Positions 47,381 to 56,823 of a stretch of DNA of 64,000 nt are shown here, in pieces; position 1 is the first letter of the stretch; every line of letters begins with the position of its first letter. The position numbers were made by a program, and so were the translations under genes. Below the pieces are notes generated by a model. The model saw only the letters and a program-made list of their open reading frames with translations, was not told the DNA's origin and ran no database searches. Source of the stretch: PALSA-1004 sp963804885 (GTDB taxonomy: Bacteria; Pseudomonadota; Gammaproteobacteria; Burkholderiales; SG8-41); the NCBI GenBank assembly GCA_963804885.1, contig CAWDSF010000006.1, positions 1 through 64,000 on the forward strand. Direction: 5' to 3'.

Positions 47381-50144
47381 ATGCCAGAACAGCAGCCTAC
47401 CGCGGAAGCAGCGGCAGCAGAACGGCATTGGACTCCGCTGGAAGCATTTGCCCGCATGTTTGGGCGGCGACGGGGCGGGCGCCTGCTCCGCCATTACTTC
47501 GTCATGTCTGTAATCCTGATCGGGGGCGGGCTAATTGTGAGCGGGGTGTCGGAGATCTACTTCCGTTATCACGAAATCCGGCAGCACATCGCATTGCTTC
47601 AGCAAGAGGTGGCCAGCGGCGCTGCGTTCAGGATCGGGCAATACATCCAGGAAATCCATAGCTCGACGAAGGCTGCCACCATGGGCCGCGAGGTCGCCTC
47701 GGAAGAGCTGTCGCCAGACTATAAATTCGAGCTCGAGCGGCTGCTGCTCGTCACACCGGCGATCACGGAGGCCGTGGCGCTCGACAAGGATGGCGTCGTC
47801 CGTGCGCACGCCAAGCGTTTGCGGGGAGTCCTTCCCGAGGGCAGAAAGGATTATTCGAATTCAACCGCCTTCCAGCAGGCAAAGTCAGGTCAGTCTTATT
47901 TTGGCCAGATCTATTTCGTCCGCGAGTCCGAGCCGTACATCACTATTGCCGTTCCTATCGAGCACTTGGCGGGGAAGGTCATCGGCGTGCTGCAAGCCGA
48001 GGTGAACCTCGTCTACCTCAGCGAAAACGTTGTCTCGGGCATCGCCGTTGGAGAGACCGGTTATGCTTTCGTCGCCAGCCGGTCCGGCGACTTAATCGCG
48101 CACCCCCAAGTGAAATTGCTTTTGGAGCGGCACAACGTGTCAGGCTTGCAGCAGGTGAACGAAGCGTTTGGCGCAGCGCCGGCGACGGCGGGATCGGAAG
48201 GCACGGTGACGCGCAACCTTCAAGGGGAAATGGTCTTCAGCTCGTATGCGGCCATCCCAAACCTGGACTGGGCTGTATTCATCGAACAGCCGGTCCAAGA
48301 GGTGTACCGGCCGCTCTATTCTTCAATCGTGCGATCGTCCATGATATTCGTGCTGGGCCTCGTCATGGCCCTGGTGGCGAGCTTTTTTGTGTCCCGACGC
48401 GTGCTTCGTCCGTTGGATGTCCTGCGGCACGGGGTGGGTCGGATTGGCAAAGGTGATCTCGATTTTCGTCTTGATCTCAAGACCGGCGACGAGATCGAGA
48501 TCCTGGCGGAAGAGTTCAACAAAATGACCTCTTCGCTGCAGGAGGCGTATGCGGGACTCGAGAACAAAGTGGCGGAGCGAACCCGGGAGCTGGTGGCGCT
48601 CAATCAGAAGCTGGATGAGGCAAATCGCTTGAAATCCCAATTCCTCGCCAATGTCAGTCATGAGCTGCGCACGCCGCTCAACGCCATCATGGGCTACAGC
48701 GAGATGCTGATGGAGGACGCCGCGGAAGCGGGCGCGGAGCAGACCGTAGCTGACCTGGAGAAAATCAATACATCGGGTAAGCACCTGCTGGAACTTATCA
48801 ACACGCTGCTCGACATTTCCAAGATCGAGGCCGGCAAGATGGACATCCACCTCGAAACGTTTAGCGTGGCGGACATGGTCAAAGAAGTCACGGCGGTTAT
48901 CCGGCCGCTTGCCCAGAAGAATTCGAACCGGCTCGAAGTTCAGTGCGACAACGACGACGGGCTCGATGAACGCCGACCTGACCAAGGTCCGTCAGGTTCT
49001 GTTCAATCTGCTGAGCAACGCTTGCAGATTCACCGAGCATGGGACGGTGGCTATGCAGGTCGTGCGCGAGAGCTCGGGGGAGACGGACTGGCTTTTGTTC
49101 CGCGTGCGCGATACCGGGATCGGCCTGACGGGCGAGCAAATAGGCCGGTTATTCCAGGAATTTGCGCAGGCGGAGGCTTCAACCGCACGCAACTATGGAG
49201 GCACTGGGCTCGGGTTGGCGCTAAGCCGACGACTGTGCCGCATGATGGGCGGCGATATAGAGGTCGAAAGCAAAGTGGGCGAAGGTAGCGTTTTCACCGT
49301 TCGGTTGCCAAGGCGGGTCGACGTGTCCCAAATGGATTCCGAATCGGTCGTCGAATCTCCGGTGAGACCGGTATCAAGCGGCGCGAGCACCGTGCTCGTC
49401 ATCGACGACGATCCGACCGTCAGAGACCTGATGCAGCGGATTCTTTCCAAGGGTGGATTTCAGGTGGCAGTTGCGTGCGATGGGGACGAAGGGCTGCGCT
49501 TCGCGAGGGAACTACGGCCCGACGCGATAACGCTGGACGTGATGATGCCGCACAAGGATGGCTGGGCGGTGCTGTCCGCGCTTAAGGCGGATCCTGACGT
49601 AGCGCACATTCCGGTCATCATGGTCTCAATGGTCGACAACAAGAACATGGGCTATTCGCTTGGCGCCGCGGACTATCTCACCAAGCCGATCGAACGCGAT
49701 CGCCTGATGACGATTTTGAACAAGTATCGCAAGGAAACCGGGAATGCGGATGCCGCGCTCAGTATTCTGGTGGTCGATGATGATCCAGCGGTGCGACAGC
49801 TGATGCGCCGGATTCTGGAGAAAGAGGGACATACGGTCATTGAGGCGGAAAATGGCCGCCGCGGACTGGAGCGCCTGGCCAAGGGCATACCCAGCCTGAT
49901 CCTGCTCGATCTCATGATGCCCGAAATGGATGGCTTTGAATTCGTAGCCGAGTTGCGCAAACATGCGGCATGGCGGAATGTTCCCGTCATTGTCGTCAGC
50001 GCCAAACATTTATCCGCGGAGGAATGGCTGCAACTCAGCGGAGCGGTGCAGAAGATCCTGCAGAAGGGCGCGTATAGCATGGATACGCTGCTCGATGAGA
50101 TCCGTGACAAGGTGGCGACGAGTGTTCGCGAGCAGACGGTCTGA
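47381..50144 (+). CDS. Hybrid sensor histidine kinase with Cache, HAMP and two REC domains (one frameshift)
   Basis: About 920 residues. TM helix 1 (about 40-58), a periplasmic Cache-type domain (60-310, with YFGQIYFVRESEPYITIAVPI), TM helix 2 (318-337), HAMP (338-390), HisKA with His427 in VSHELRTPLN, HATPase (NLLSNACRF, DTGIGLTGEQ, GGTGLGLALS), then REC1 (VLVIDDDPTVRDL, TLDVMMP) and REC2 (ILVVDDDPAVRQL, LLDLMMP). An extra G near 48962 breaks the frame in the ATPase N-box region; removal gives CDNDDGSMNADLTKVRQVLF. It probably passes phosphate to the response regulator and sigma54 activator that follow. Confidence 0.88.
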
Positions 50145-50157
50145 AAGGAGAATTTTG

Positions 50158-50535
50158 ATGGCGAAGATTCTGCTGGTTGAAGATAACGAAATGAATCGCG
50201 ATATGTTGTCCCGGCGCCTGCGCAAAAAAGGCTACGAGGTCGTGATCGCCGTGGATGGCGCGCAGGCCCTCGTGATGGCGCGCTCGGAGGCGCCCGACCT
50301 CATCCTTATGGATATGGCCCTGCCCGTGCTGGACGGGTGGGACGCTACCCGTCAGTTAAAGTCGATGCCTGACACCAAAGCCATCGGTATCATTGCGCTT
50401 TCAGCGCATGCATTGGTGGATGACAAGGACAAAGCGCTGGAGGCGGGTTGCGATGATTTCGACACCAAGCCCGTCGACTTCAAGCGTCTGCTCGGGAAAA
50501 TCGAAGCACTTTTGACGCGGAGAATGGCACCATGA
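50158..50535 (+). CDS. Single-domain response regulator (DivK-like)
   Basis: 125 residues from ATG 50158 with AAAGGAG seven bases upstream. REC marks are LLVEDNEMNRDMLSRRL, acceptor Asp52 in ILMDMALP, ALSAHAL and the Lys in DTKPVDFKRL. It overlaps the next gene by four bases (ATGA). It is a likely phosphate shuttle between the hybrid kinase and the HisKA-bearing activator. Confidence 0.92.
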   Translation: MAKILLVEDNEMNRDMLSRRLRKKGYEVVIAVDGAQALVMARSEAPDLILMDMALPVLDGWDATRQLKSMPDTKAIGIIALSAHALVDDKDKALEAGCDDFDTKPVDFKRLLGKIEALLTRRMAP

Positions 50536-52442
50536 CCGCCGAGCGTACGAAGCTCGCGTTTTTTCGCCACGAATTGCGCACGCCGCTCAATCACATCATC
50601 GGCTATGGAGAAATGCTGCTCGAAGACGTTGAGGGCAGTCACCGTAGCGACTTCGAATCACCCCTGCGGAGTATCCTGACCGACGCTCACCAGTTATTGC
50701 GGCTCGTTAACGACTTCCTCTCGCCCCAGGCGATCTCAGCTGAGAGCGTGGACATTAAACATGTGCCGCCGGAGTTTATCGCGCCGTTAAACCAGATCAT
50801 CACAACCAGTGCGAGTCTGAAAAAGCTCGCCGTTGAGACTGGCGCCAAGGATCTGCTGTCAGATATGGAACGGATGTTGACTGCGGAAGGATATTTGTCG
50901 GACCTGGTTACGCACGGCGTTAGAGCGCTATCGCCGGAGCGCAATGCGGCAGTAGCGGTGAGCGGCACGGCAGCCGCTCCTGCAGATGCTTTCGGCCGGT
51001 CGCCGAACCATGGCGCTATCCTCGTAGTTGACGACAACGAGGAGACCCGTGACATGCTTTCGCGCCGGCTCGCACGCGAGGGCTACACGAACGTCGTCAC
51101 CGCCGCTGACGGGGAGGAGGCAATCGAGCTAATGCGTTCGCGCAAGTTCGACCTCGTGCTACTCGACGTAATCATGCCTGGCCTCGACGGGTTTGCCGTC
51201 TGCGAGCGCCTGCGGGCGCAGGACGCAACCCGCGATGTCCCTATCATTTTTCTGACCGCGCTCGACGACACGTTCGACAAGGTGCGCGCTTTTTCAGCAG
51301 GCGCCGTCGATTACGTCACCAAGCCGTTTCAGCCGCAGGAACTGCTTGCGCGGGTGGGCACGCATCTGTCACTCCTTCAAGCGCGGCGGGCGCTGCAGGA
51401 GCAGAATGCGCGGCTGCGCGATGAGATCGAGGCCCACCACCGTTCCAAGGCAACCATCGAATGCCTGGTCGACGAGATCCAATCCAACCATAATTTCTGC
51501 GAGATCATCGGCGAGTCGCCGGCACTTACCCGACTGCTGGGCGAAGTCGAGCTTGTCGCGCCGACCAATAGCACTGTGCTTATCCTCGGCGAAACCGGGA
51601 CCGGCAAGGAGCTGGTCGCGCGTGCTATTCATCGCCGCAGCCCCCGGCGCGAACGCCCGCTGATTAAAATTAACTGTGCCGCGCTGCCGCGCGATCTGGT
51701 CGAGAGCGAACTGTTTGGCCACGAGAAGGGTGCTTTCACCGGCGCGACCCAACAGCGGCGCGGCCGCTTCGAACTCGCGGATGGCGGCACCCTCTTTCTC
51801 GACGAAATTGCCGAGTTGCCGCTCGAGGCGCAGGGCAAGCTGCTGCGGGTGCTGCAAGACCAGGAATTCGAGCGCGTCGGCGGCACGCGCAGCTTGCACA
51901 CCGATGTGCGTGTTATCGCAGCAACTAACCGCGATCTGCAGCCGCGGCTAAAGTCGGGTGCGTTCCGCGCTGATCTCTACTATCGGCTCAACGTCTTCCC
52001 GTTGACTTTGCCGCCCCTGAGGGAGCGGCGGGAAGACATCCCCCACTTGGTGCGGTACTTTACGGAGCGGGCTGCACGGAAGGTAGGCAAGCACTTCGAT
52101 GATATTGCTCAGGCCTTTCTCGACCAGTCCATGATTCATGATTGGCCGGGCAATGTTCGCGAGCTCGAAAATGCAGTCGAGCGAGCGGCAATTCTCTCCG
52201 GCGGCGCAACGCTTGAGGCCAAGGGAGGCTTCAGTGGACCGGACGGCGCCGCGTCGACGCCCGCCGCCACTCGAATTGCTCACTCAAGTCTCGACGACAT
52301 GGAACGCACGCATATTGTGCGGGTGCTCGAACAAACTCGCTGGGTCATCGAGGGTGAGCAAGGCGCAGCGCGCGTGCTGGGCCTGAACGCAAGCACGCTG
52401 CGCGGACGCATGCGCAAGTTCGGCATTCAAAAAAACGCCTGA
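50532..52442 (+). CDS. HisKA-REC-AAA+-HTH sigma54-dependent activator
   Basis: Intact, 636 residues. Residues 1-70 form a HisKA-like module with His13 in FRHELRTPLNHIIGYGEMLL but no HATPase domain after it. REC spans about 162-285 (ILVVDDNEETRDML, acceptor Asp212 in LLDVIMP, Lys264 in TKPFQP). A coiled coil (285-315) leads to the AAA+ domain with Walker A GETGTGKE (353-360), the sigma54 contact loop GAFTGA (400-405) and Walker B LFLDEI. The C-terminus is a Fis-type HTH (GAARVLGLNASTLRGRMRKFGI). The two sigma54-type promoters immediately downstream are its obvious targets. Confidence 0.92.
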   Translation: MTAERTKLAFFRHELRTPLNHIIGYGEMLLEDVEGSHRSDFESPLRSILTDAHQLLRLVNDFLSPQAISAESVDIKHVPPEFIAPLNQIITTSASLKKLAVETGAKDLLSDMERMLTAEGYLSDLVTHGVRALSPERNAAVAVSGTAAAPADAFGRSPNHGAILVVDDNEETRDMLSRRLAREGYTNVVTAADGEEAIELMRSRKFDLVLLDVIMPGLDGFAVCERLRAQDATRDVPIIFLTALDDTFDKVRAFSAGAVDYVTKPFQPQELLARVGTHLSLLQARRALQEQNARLRDEIEAHHRSKATIECLVDEIQSNHNFCEIIGESPALTRLLGEVELVAPTNSTVLILGETGTGKELVARAIHRRSPRRERPLIKINCAALPRDLVESELFGHEKGAFTGATQQRRGRFELADGGTLFLDEIAELPLEAQGKLLRVLQDQEFERVGGTRSLHTDVRVIAATNRDLQPRLKSGAFRADLYYRLNVFPLTLPPLRERREDIPHLVRYFTERAARKVGKHFDDIAQAFLDQSMIHDWPGNVRELENAVERAAILSGGATLEAKGGFSGPDGAASTPAATRIAHSSLDDMERTHIVRVLEQTRWVIEGEQGAARVLGLNASTLRGRMRKFGIQKNA

Positions 52443-52478
52443 GTCCTACCGTAGGTCTGCGCTAATGCGCACGTCAGC

Positions 52479-52513
52479 CCGTCATATTTGACGGCACTGC
52501 TTTATTTTGACGG
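52479..52513 (+). promoter_or_regulatory. Candidate upstream activator sites, copy 1
   Basis: A palindrome CCGTCA-TATT-TGACGG (52479-52494) and a further TGACGG half-site (52508-52513), 19 bases apart. They lie about 115 bases before the -24 element of the sigma54 promoter, a normal enhancer distance. The same arrangement recurs at 54.58 kb. A second conserved inverted repeat, ATTCCAA (52537-52543) with TTGGAAT (52565-52571), lies closer to the promoter. Confidence 0.65.
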
Positions 52514-52607
52514 CCGCAGATTTTCATCGGCGCGTTATTCCAATCTCGCCGGTTGCGTAACCTCTTGGAATTTCTCGCTTTCCAGTGCGCAGGTGGACTG
52601 CGCAGGC

Positions 52608-52624
52608 TTGGCACGGAACGTGCG
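52608..52624 (+). promoter_or_regulatory. Sigma54 (-24/-12) promoter, copy 1
   Basis: TTGGCACGGAACGTGC has GG at 52610-52611 and GC at 52622-52623, exactly ten bases apart. It matches the consensus TTGGCACGNNNNTTGC at every fixed position but one. The start codon of the small membrane protein is 35 bases downstream, after an ACGGAGG ribosome site. Confidence 0.85.
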
Positions 52625-52658
52625 ACAGCACGATCGGGGATTTCACACGGAGGCCATC

Positions 52659-52925
52659 ATGACCACTCACGAACATTTCTTCAGGGCTACTAAGCGCGCT
52701 TTCAATGAGTTCGGCACAAGCCATCGCATCGGCGGATTGATCGTGCTGTTTGTCGTCGCGACGTTTGGCGCGATTCAGTTGATGCACTCGGGTAGCAACA
52801 CGGCAGCGGTCGATCCGGCGCAGCAAGTGTCGCCAGGCAGCGACGTGCCCACGCCGGTCGAATATTTTCCCGCCCAGTATGTGAATCAGGCGACGCAACC
52901 CGAAAAGCACATTGAGTCGTTCTGA
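52659..52925 (+). CDS. Small single-pass membrane protein, copy 1
   Basis: 88 residues from ATG 52659. A basic N-terminus (TTHEHFFRATKRAFNEFG) precedes one membrane helix (RIGGLIVLFVVATFGAIQLM), then a short outer tail that ends YFPAQYVNQATQPEKHIESF. The copy at 54758 keeps both ends of the protein almost unchanged. I recognise no family. It is the first gene after a sigma54 promoter and 60 bases before an OFA-family transporter, so it may be a small accessory subunit of that transporter. Confidence 0.8.
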   Translation: MTTHEHFFRATKRAFNEFGTSHRIGGLIVLFVVATFGAIQLMHSGSNTAAVDPAQQVSPGSDVPTPVEYFPAQYVNQATQPEKHIESF

Positions 52926-52985
52926 TGCACTCCCGAAGAGAGTACGCCTGCTCTTCAGAGGTGACGCGAGCGTAAGGAGCCCATC

Positions 52986-54287
52986 ATGGTTGGTCAGGAT
53001 AAAAAGTTTTCATCAGCGCTCACCGGACACGCGATGACGTCTGTACGCTGGAAAATCGCCGCTGCGGGCGTGTTGCTGCAGATGACGCTCGGCTCTGTAT
53101 ACGCATGGAGCGTGTTTCGCACACCGCTGGCGACGCAGTTTGGCTGGAGCATTCCGCAGATCACGCTCACTTTCACGATCACGATTCTGGCGTTGTCGTG
53201 CGCGGCGTTCGCAGGCGGCTTGTGGTTAAACCGCAGCGGTCCTCGCGTTGTCGCGGTCACCGGCGGGGTGCTCTATGGCCTGGGCGTGATGCTTGCCAGC
53301 TTCACCGAGCGCCTCGAGTGGTTGTACGTGACGTATGGTCTGATCGGTGGCATCGGCCTTGGCTTGGGCTACATCGTCCCGGTCGCTGTCCTGCTTAAGT
53401 GGTTTCCGGATCGCCGCGGGTTTATTACCGGCATCGCGGTGGGCGGTTTCGGTGCCGGCGCGCTGGTCACTGCACCTATCGCCACTGTACTGATCGAGAG
53501 AGTCGGCGTGCTGTCCACTTTTGCCTGGCTGGGACTTGCCTACCTTATTGCGGCGCCGCTGGCAGGTTGGTTCATGCGGAATCCGCGTGCGGGTGAGGTT
53601 CTGTATGACCAGGCGTTGCGCAGCCCGCTGCGTCAGACGAATCCAAATTTCACGCTGCGGCAGGCATTGCGGACGCGTCAATGGTGGATCCTCTGGTTGA
53701 TTCTGTTCCTGAATGTCACTGCGGGGATTTCTCTCATCTCGCAGCAGGCGCCGCTCTATCAGGAACTCGCCGGCGTCAGTGCGGCGGTCGCCGCGGGCAT
53801 GGTCGGCTTGGCAAGTATCGGCAATGCGCTCGGCCGCGTATTCTGGGCGTGGTCGTCGGATCACCTGACGCGCCGATCTACGTTCATGCTGTTATTCCTA
53901 ATTCAGGTTGCGCTGTTCTGGATACTCCCGGCTATGGGTTCGGTGGCCGTGCTTACCCTGGTCGCATTTGTGATCCTGAGTTGCTTTGGCGGAGGTTTCG
54001 GCACTATGCCCGCGTCAGTGACGGACTACTTTGGTCCACAAAATGTCGGTCCCATTTACGGACTGATGCTCACCGCATGGGGGCTCGCGAGCCTATTTGG
54101 TCCCATGCTGCTCGCCGGCATGCGGGAGGCCACCGGTTCGTACGAGGATGCGCTGCACATTATCGCGGCGTTGATGGCGTTGTCGGTCTTGCTCCCGTGC
54201 ATGCTTCGTTCCCCGCTGATGCCGCAGCAAACCCTGAGACTGCAAGGCCAGATGAAACTCGGCACCGCAATGGGAAGCGACTCTTAG
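52986..54287 (+). CDS. OFA-family MFS transporter (oxalate/formate antiporter-like)
   Basis: Intact, 433 residues, twelve predicted membrane helices. The start ATG 52986 follows AAGGAG. OFA marks are LGSVYAWSVFRTPLATQFGWS in helix 1, YGLIGGIGLGLGYIVPVAVLLKWFPDRRG (read across residues 118-146) and FGGGFGTMPASVTDYFGPQNVGPIYGLMLTAWG (in the C-terminal half). OFA proteins exchange oxalate for formate or carry other small carboxylates. It is probably cotranscribed with the small membrane protein from the sigma54 promoter; a strong terminator follows at 54404. Confidence 0.88.
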   Translation: MVGQDKKFSSALTGHAMTSVRWKIAAAGVLLQMTLGSVYAWSVFRTPLATQFGWSIPQITLTFTITILALSCAAFAGGLWLNRSGPRVVAVTGGVLYGLGVMLASFTERLEWLYVTYGLIGGIGLGLGYIVPVAVLLKWFPDRRGFITGIAVGGFGAGALVTAPIATVLIERVGVLSTFAWLGLAYLIAAPLAGWFMRNPRAGEVLYDQALRSPLRQTNPNFTLRQALRTRQWWILWLILFLNVTAGISLISQQAPLYQELAGVSAAVAAGMVGLASIGNALGRVFWAWSSDHLTRRSTFMLLFLIQVALFWILPAMGSVAVLTLVAFVILSCFGGGFGTMPASVTDYFGPQNVGPIYGLMLTAWGLASLFGPMLLAGMREATGSYEDALHIIAALMALSVLLPCMLRSPLMPQQTLRLQGQMKLGTAMGSDS

Positions 54288-54403
54288 CACCGCGTAAAAT
54301 GATGTTGACTGAAGCAGTCGTGTACGGTCTCAGACTCAAGCGGAACGCGGCAAATATAAGCATTCCTTTCTATTGGGACCTTTCGCGGAGCATTCCGCAC
54401 CTG

Positions 54404-54439
54404 CCCGATCCAGCTCCTAGGCTGGATCGGGATTTTTTT
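54404..54439 (+). terminator. Rho-independent terminator after the OFA transporter
   Basis: Perfect 11-bp stem CCCGATCCAGC / GCTGGATCGGG (54404-54414 and 54421-54431) with a six-base loop, followed by a run of seven T. Confidence 0.93.
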
Positions 54440-54578
54440 GTCCGGGGAATATCGCATTCGAAGCGGTCGATCTACGCCAATACCAAGTTTTCCCGGCGCC
54501 CGCACGGGCTTCGGAACAGTGGAGGTGCGAACCTGCAGATCGCATGGCGCACTGCGACGCCAGTCATGCGCCCGTCAC

Positions 54579-54612
54579 CCGTCGTATTTGACGGTGCCGC
54601 GTTATATGACGG
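54579..54612 (+). promoter_or_regulatory. Candidate upstream activator sites, copy 2
   Basis: CCGTC-GTATTT-GACGG (54579-54594) followed by another TGACGG (54607-54612), 18 bases apart, about 115 bases before the -24 element. This matches copy 1 in order, orientation and distance. The conserved ATTCCAA/TTGGAAT pair is also present (54636-54642, 54664-54670). Confidence 0.65.
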
Positions 54613-54706
54613 CCGTAGAAATTCGCCGGCACGTTATTCCAACGTGGCCGGTTGCGTAACCTCTTGGAATTTCTCATTTTCCAGCGCGTGGGTAAACGGC
54701 GCAGCA

Positions 54707-54723
54707 CTGGCATGGAACGTGCG
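54707..54723 (+). promoter_or_regulatory. Sigma54 (-24/-12) promoter, copy 2
   Basis: CTGGCATGGAACGTGC, with GG at 54709-54710 and GC at 54721-54722, ten bases apart. It is weaker than copy 1 because the C of GGCAC is T. The start codon follows 35 bases later. Confidence 0.78.
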
Positions 54724-54757
54724 AGAGCACGAGCGGGGATTACACACGGAGGCCATC

Positions 54758-55024
54758 ATGACCACTCAAGAGCACTTTCTGAGGTTTACCAGGCGCACCA
54801 TTATCGAGTTCGGCACGGGGCATCGCATCGCAGGACTGATCGTGCTCGTTGTCGTGGCGATGTTGGGCACGATGCAATGGATGCACTCGGGCAGCAGCGC
54901 GGCAGCGCCCGATTCCGCGCAGCAACAGGCACCAGCCGACAACGCGCCTGCCTCGGTCCCATATTTTCCCGCCCAGTATGTGAACCAGGCGACGCAGGCG
55001 GAAAAGCACATTGAGTCGTTCTGA
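54758..55024 (+). CDS. Small single-pass membrane protein, copy 2
   Basis: 88 residues from ATG 54758, a paralog of the protein at 52659. It shares TTxEHF at the start, one membrane helix (RIAGLIVLVVVAMLGTMQWM) and the tail YFPAQYVNQATQAEKHIESF. The linker before the tail has diverged. Unlike copy 1 no transporter gene follows, only a short hypothetical gene. Promoter, activator sites and gene were duplicated together. Confidence 0.8.
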   Translation: MTTQEHFLRFTRRTIIEFGTGHRIAGLIVLVVVAMLGTMQWMHSGSSAAAPDSAQQQAPADNAPASVPYFPAQYVNQATQAEKHIESF

Positions 55025-55141
55025 ACGTCCGCGGAACACTGAGAGTTCGTGTCCGATGTTCTTCGCCGCCCAAAGAGCCACGTTATGATTAGTCACCATG
55101 AAAGAAAACGACTGACTGAAGCGTTCAACCGGGAGCCCGTC

Positions 55142-55453
55142 ATGGGCGTCGCCGTCATACTAAAATGTATAGCTGGACTGGCGGTGGTCGCCGGTTTGGC
55201 CATCGTCGGAGTTCAGACCGACGCCACCGACGCAACCGCGACTGCCGCCAACCAGCAGCTTCGGCAAAGCCAGGATAAAGCGTCGATTGCCCACAGCAAG
55301 ATGCTTTATCAGGAGCGCCAGACGCGCCTCCAAGCAGCGTCGCCAATCGTTGGCATCGAGATCCCTTCCGCGAATGCAGCCCACGGTAACCCGAACCAAA
55401 AATCGAGTTTGACGCAGCGTGAGGAAGTTCCGGCCAAGCCGCTCAACAATTGA
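55142..55453 (+). CDS. Small exported or membrane-anchored hypothetical protein
   Basis: About 103 residues from ATG 55142, preceded by CGGGAG; an in-frame ATG at 55085 would add 19 residues. A hydrophobic N-terminus (VAVILKCIAGLAVVAGLAIVGV) could be a signal or anchor. The rest is polar, Gln- and Ala-rich, with a predicted helical stretch (ANQQLRQSQDKASIAHSKMLYQERQTRLQ). I recognise no family. It may belong to the sigma54 unit starting at 54.7 kb. Confidence 0.5.
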   Translation: MGVAVILKCIAGLAVVAGLAIVGVQTDATDATATAANQQLRQSQDKASIAHSKMLYQERQTRLQAASPIVGIEIPSANAAHGNPNQKSSLTQREEVPAKPLNN

Positions 55454-55755
55454 AGCGATGCTTGGCCGGTGTAATGTGCAACTGAGAAATGCAGCGTCGT
55501 GATCGATTTAATGGTTTCGCTGTTAGAAAGGACGAGGGGCTGTCCGACGTACAAGCTTTTGAAGTCGGACGCAATCCCTAAGGTGGAGACCAAATACATG
55601 ATAGTGATATTTGACCTCCGCTAACGTTGCCTCATACAGCGTTAGCGCCTGGGCCGCCGCGAGGCGGCTCTTTTTTTGAAAACCGGCGCATAGCGGACAT
55701 GTTTCGTCAGATCGAGTTGCGACTATTACAGCTCACCACTTACTGCTCACCGCTT
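55454..55755. other. 302-base gap with inverted repeats and a terminator-like hairpin
   Basis: No gene seen. GTCCGAC (55542-55548) pairs with GTCGGAC about 12 bases later, and CTAACG/CGTTAG flank 55621-55645. A GCCGCC-GCGA-GGCGGC stem followed by a T-run (about 55653-55677) looks like a Rho-independent terminator for the plus-strand genes. A stretch of TACAGCTCACCACTTACTGC-type simple repeat lies at 55727-55757. Confidence 0.6.
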
Positions 55756-56698
55756 TTACTCCGGCTTGATTCCCGCCGCCTTAGCGATCGCCGCGTACTT
55801 TTCCAGATCCTGTTTCAGGAACTGCGCGAATTCTTCGGGCGTGCTGCCGATTGGCTCGAGATTGAGCGCGGCAAAGCGCTCGCGCGTGTCGGGCATCTGC
55901 ACGATCTGGCGTATGCCGGCATTGACGCGCGCAATCGCTTCTTTAGGCGTGCCGCGCGGGCCGTACATCCCATACCAGCCGGTGCTCTCGTAGCCTTTGA
56001 CGCCGGCTTCATCGACGGTGGGCACGTCGGGCAGCTGCGAAGAGCGCTTCAGCCCGGTGAACGCGAGCGGCCGCAGGCGTCCCGCTTGCACCATCGGCAC
56101 CACCACCGGGCTCGGGCCGAACATCAGCGGAATCTGTCCGCCGAGCAGGTCGGTCGCCGCCGGGCCCGCGCCTTTATAGGGGACATGTATGAGCTTGACG
56201 TTCGCCATCGTCTGGAACAATTCGGCCGGCGAGATGGGTGCTGTTGCCGTAGCCGGCCGAGCCGAACACGATCTTGCCCGGCGTCGCGCGCGCCATGTCG
56301 ATCAGCTGCTGCAGTGTCTTGGCACCGAACGAGGGATGCACGACGATGACGAGGCCGCCCGAGTTGGCGATGAGCCCGATCGGCGCGAAATCGCGCAGCG
56401 CGTCGTACGGGAGTTTCTTGTAAACGGCGGGATTGATCGTGTGCGCTCCCGCCGTGATCAGGAGCGTATAGCCATCGGGCACCGAGCGCGCCGCGATCTC
56501 CGTGCCGATGATGTTGTTGGCGCCGGCGCGGTTGTCGATCACGACGTTCTGCGCGAACATTTCCGATAGCTTCACGCCCATGATGCGGCCGACGATGTCG
56601 ATTGCGCCGCCGGGCGCGGCCGGCACCACGAGGCGGATCGGGCGATCAGGATAAGCGGCGAAGCTAACAGTTGCGGACAGGGCTAATACGAGAGCCAA
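55756..56698 (-). CDS. Bug/TctC-family solute-binding protein (one frameshift)
   Basis: About 314 residues from TTG 56698. The signal reads ALVLALSATVSFA, then AYPDRPIRLVVPAAPGGAIDIVGRIMG. Marks are IDNRAGANNIIGTEIAARSVPDGYTLL, HVPYKGAGPAATDLLGGQIPLMFG and LPDVPTVDEAGVKGYESTGWYG; the tail is IAKAAGIKPE. An extra C near 56233 splits it; removal gives THLAGELFQTMANVKLIHV. Its 5' end lies within 10 bases of a palindromic repeat. Confidence 0.87.
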
Positions 56699-56704
56699 GA
56701 CTTT

Positions 56705-56815
56705 GGCCAGCAGAGAGCACAGAGTTCACAGAGAAAGAATACATAACCAGGCGCTCTCGTCGATTCGATATAAGTTAAATATTTTTTCCTCTGTGTTCTC
56801 TGTGCCCTCTGTGGC
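56705..56815. repeat. Palindromic intergenic repeat, copy 3 (divergent)
   Basis: Arms GGCCAGCAGAGAGCACAGAG (from 56705) and CTCTGTGCCCTCTGTGGC (ending 56815) form an imperfect inverted repeat of CACAGAG units around an AT-rich spacer. It is a variant of the CACAGAT family seen in copies 1, 2 and 4. Confidence 0.75.
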
Positions 56816-56823
56816 AAAAGGTC

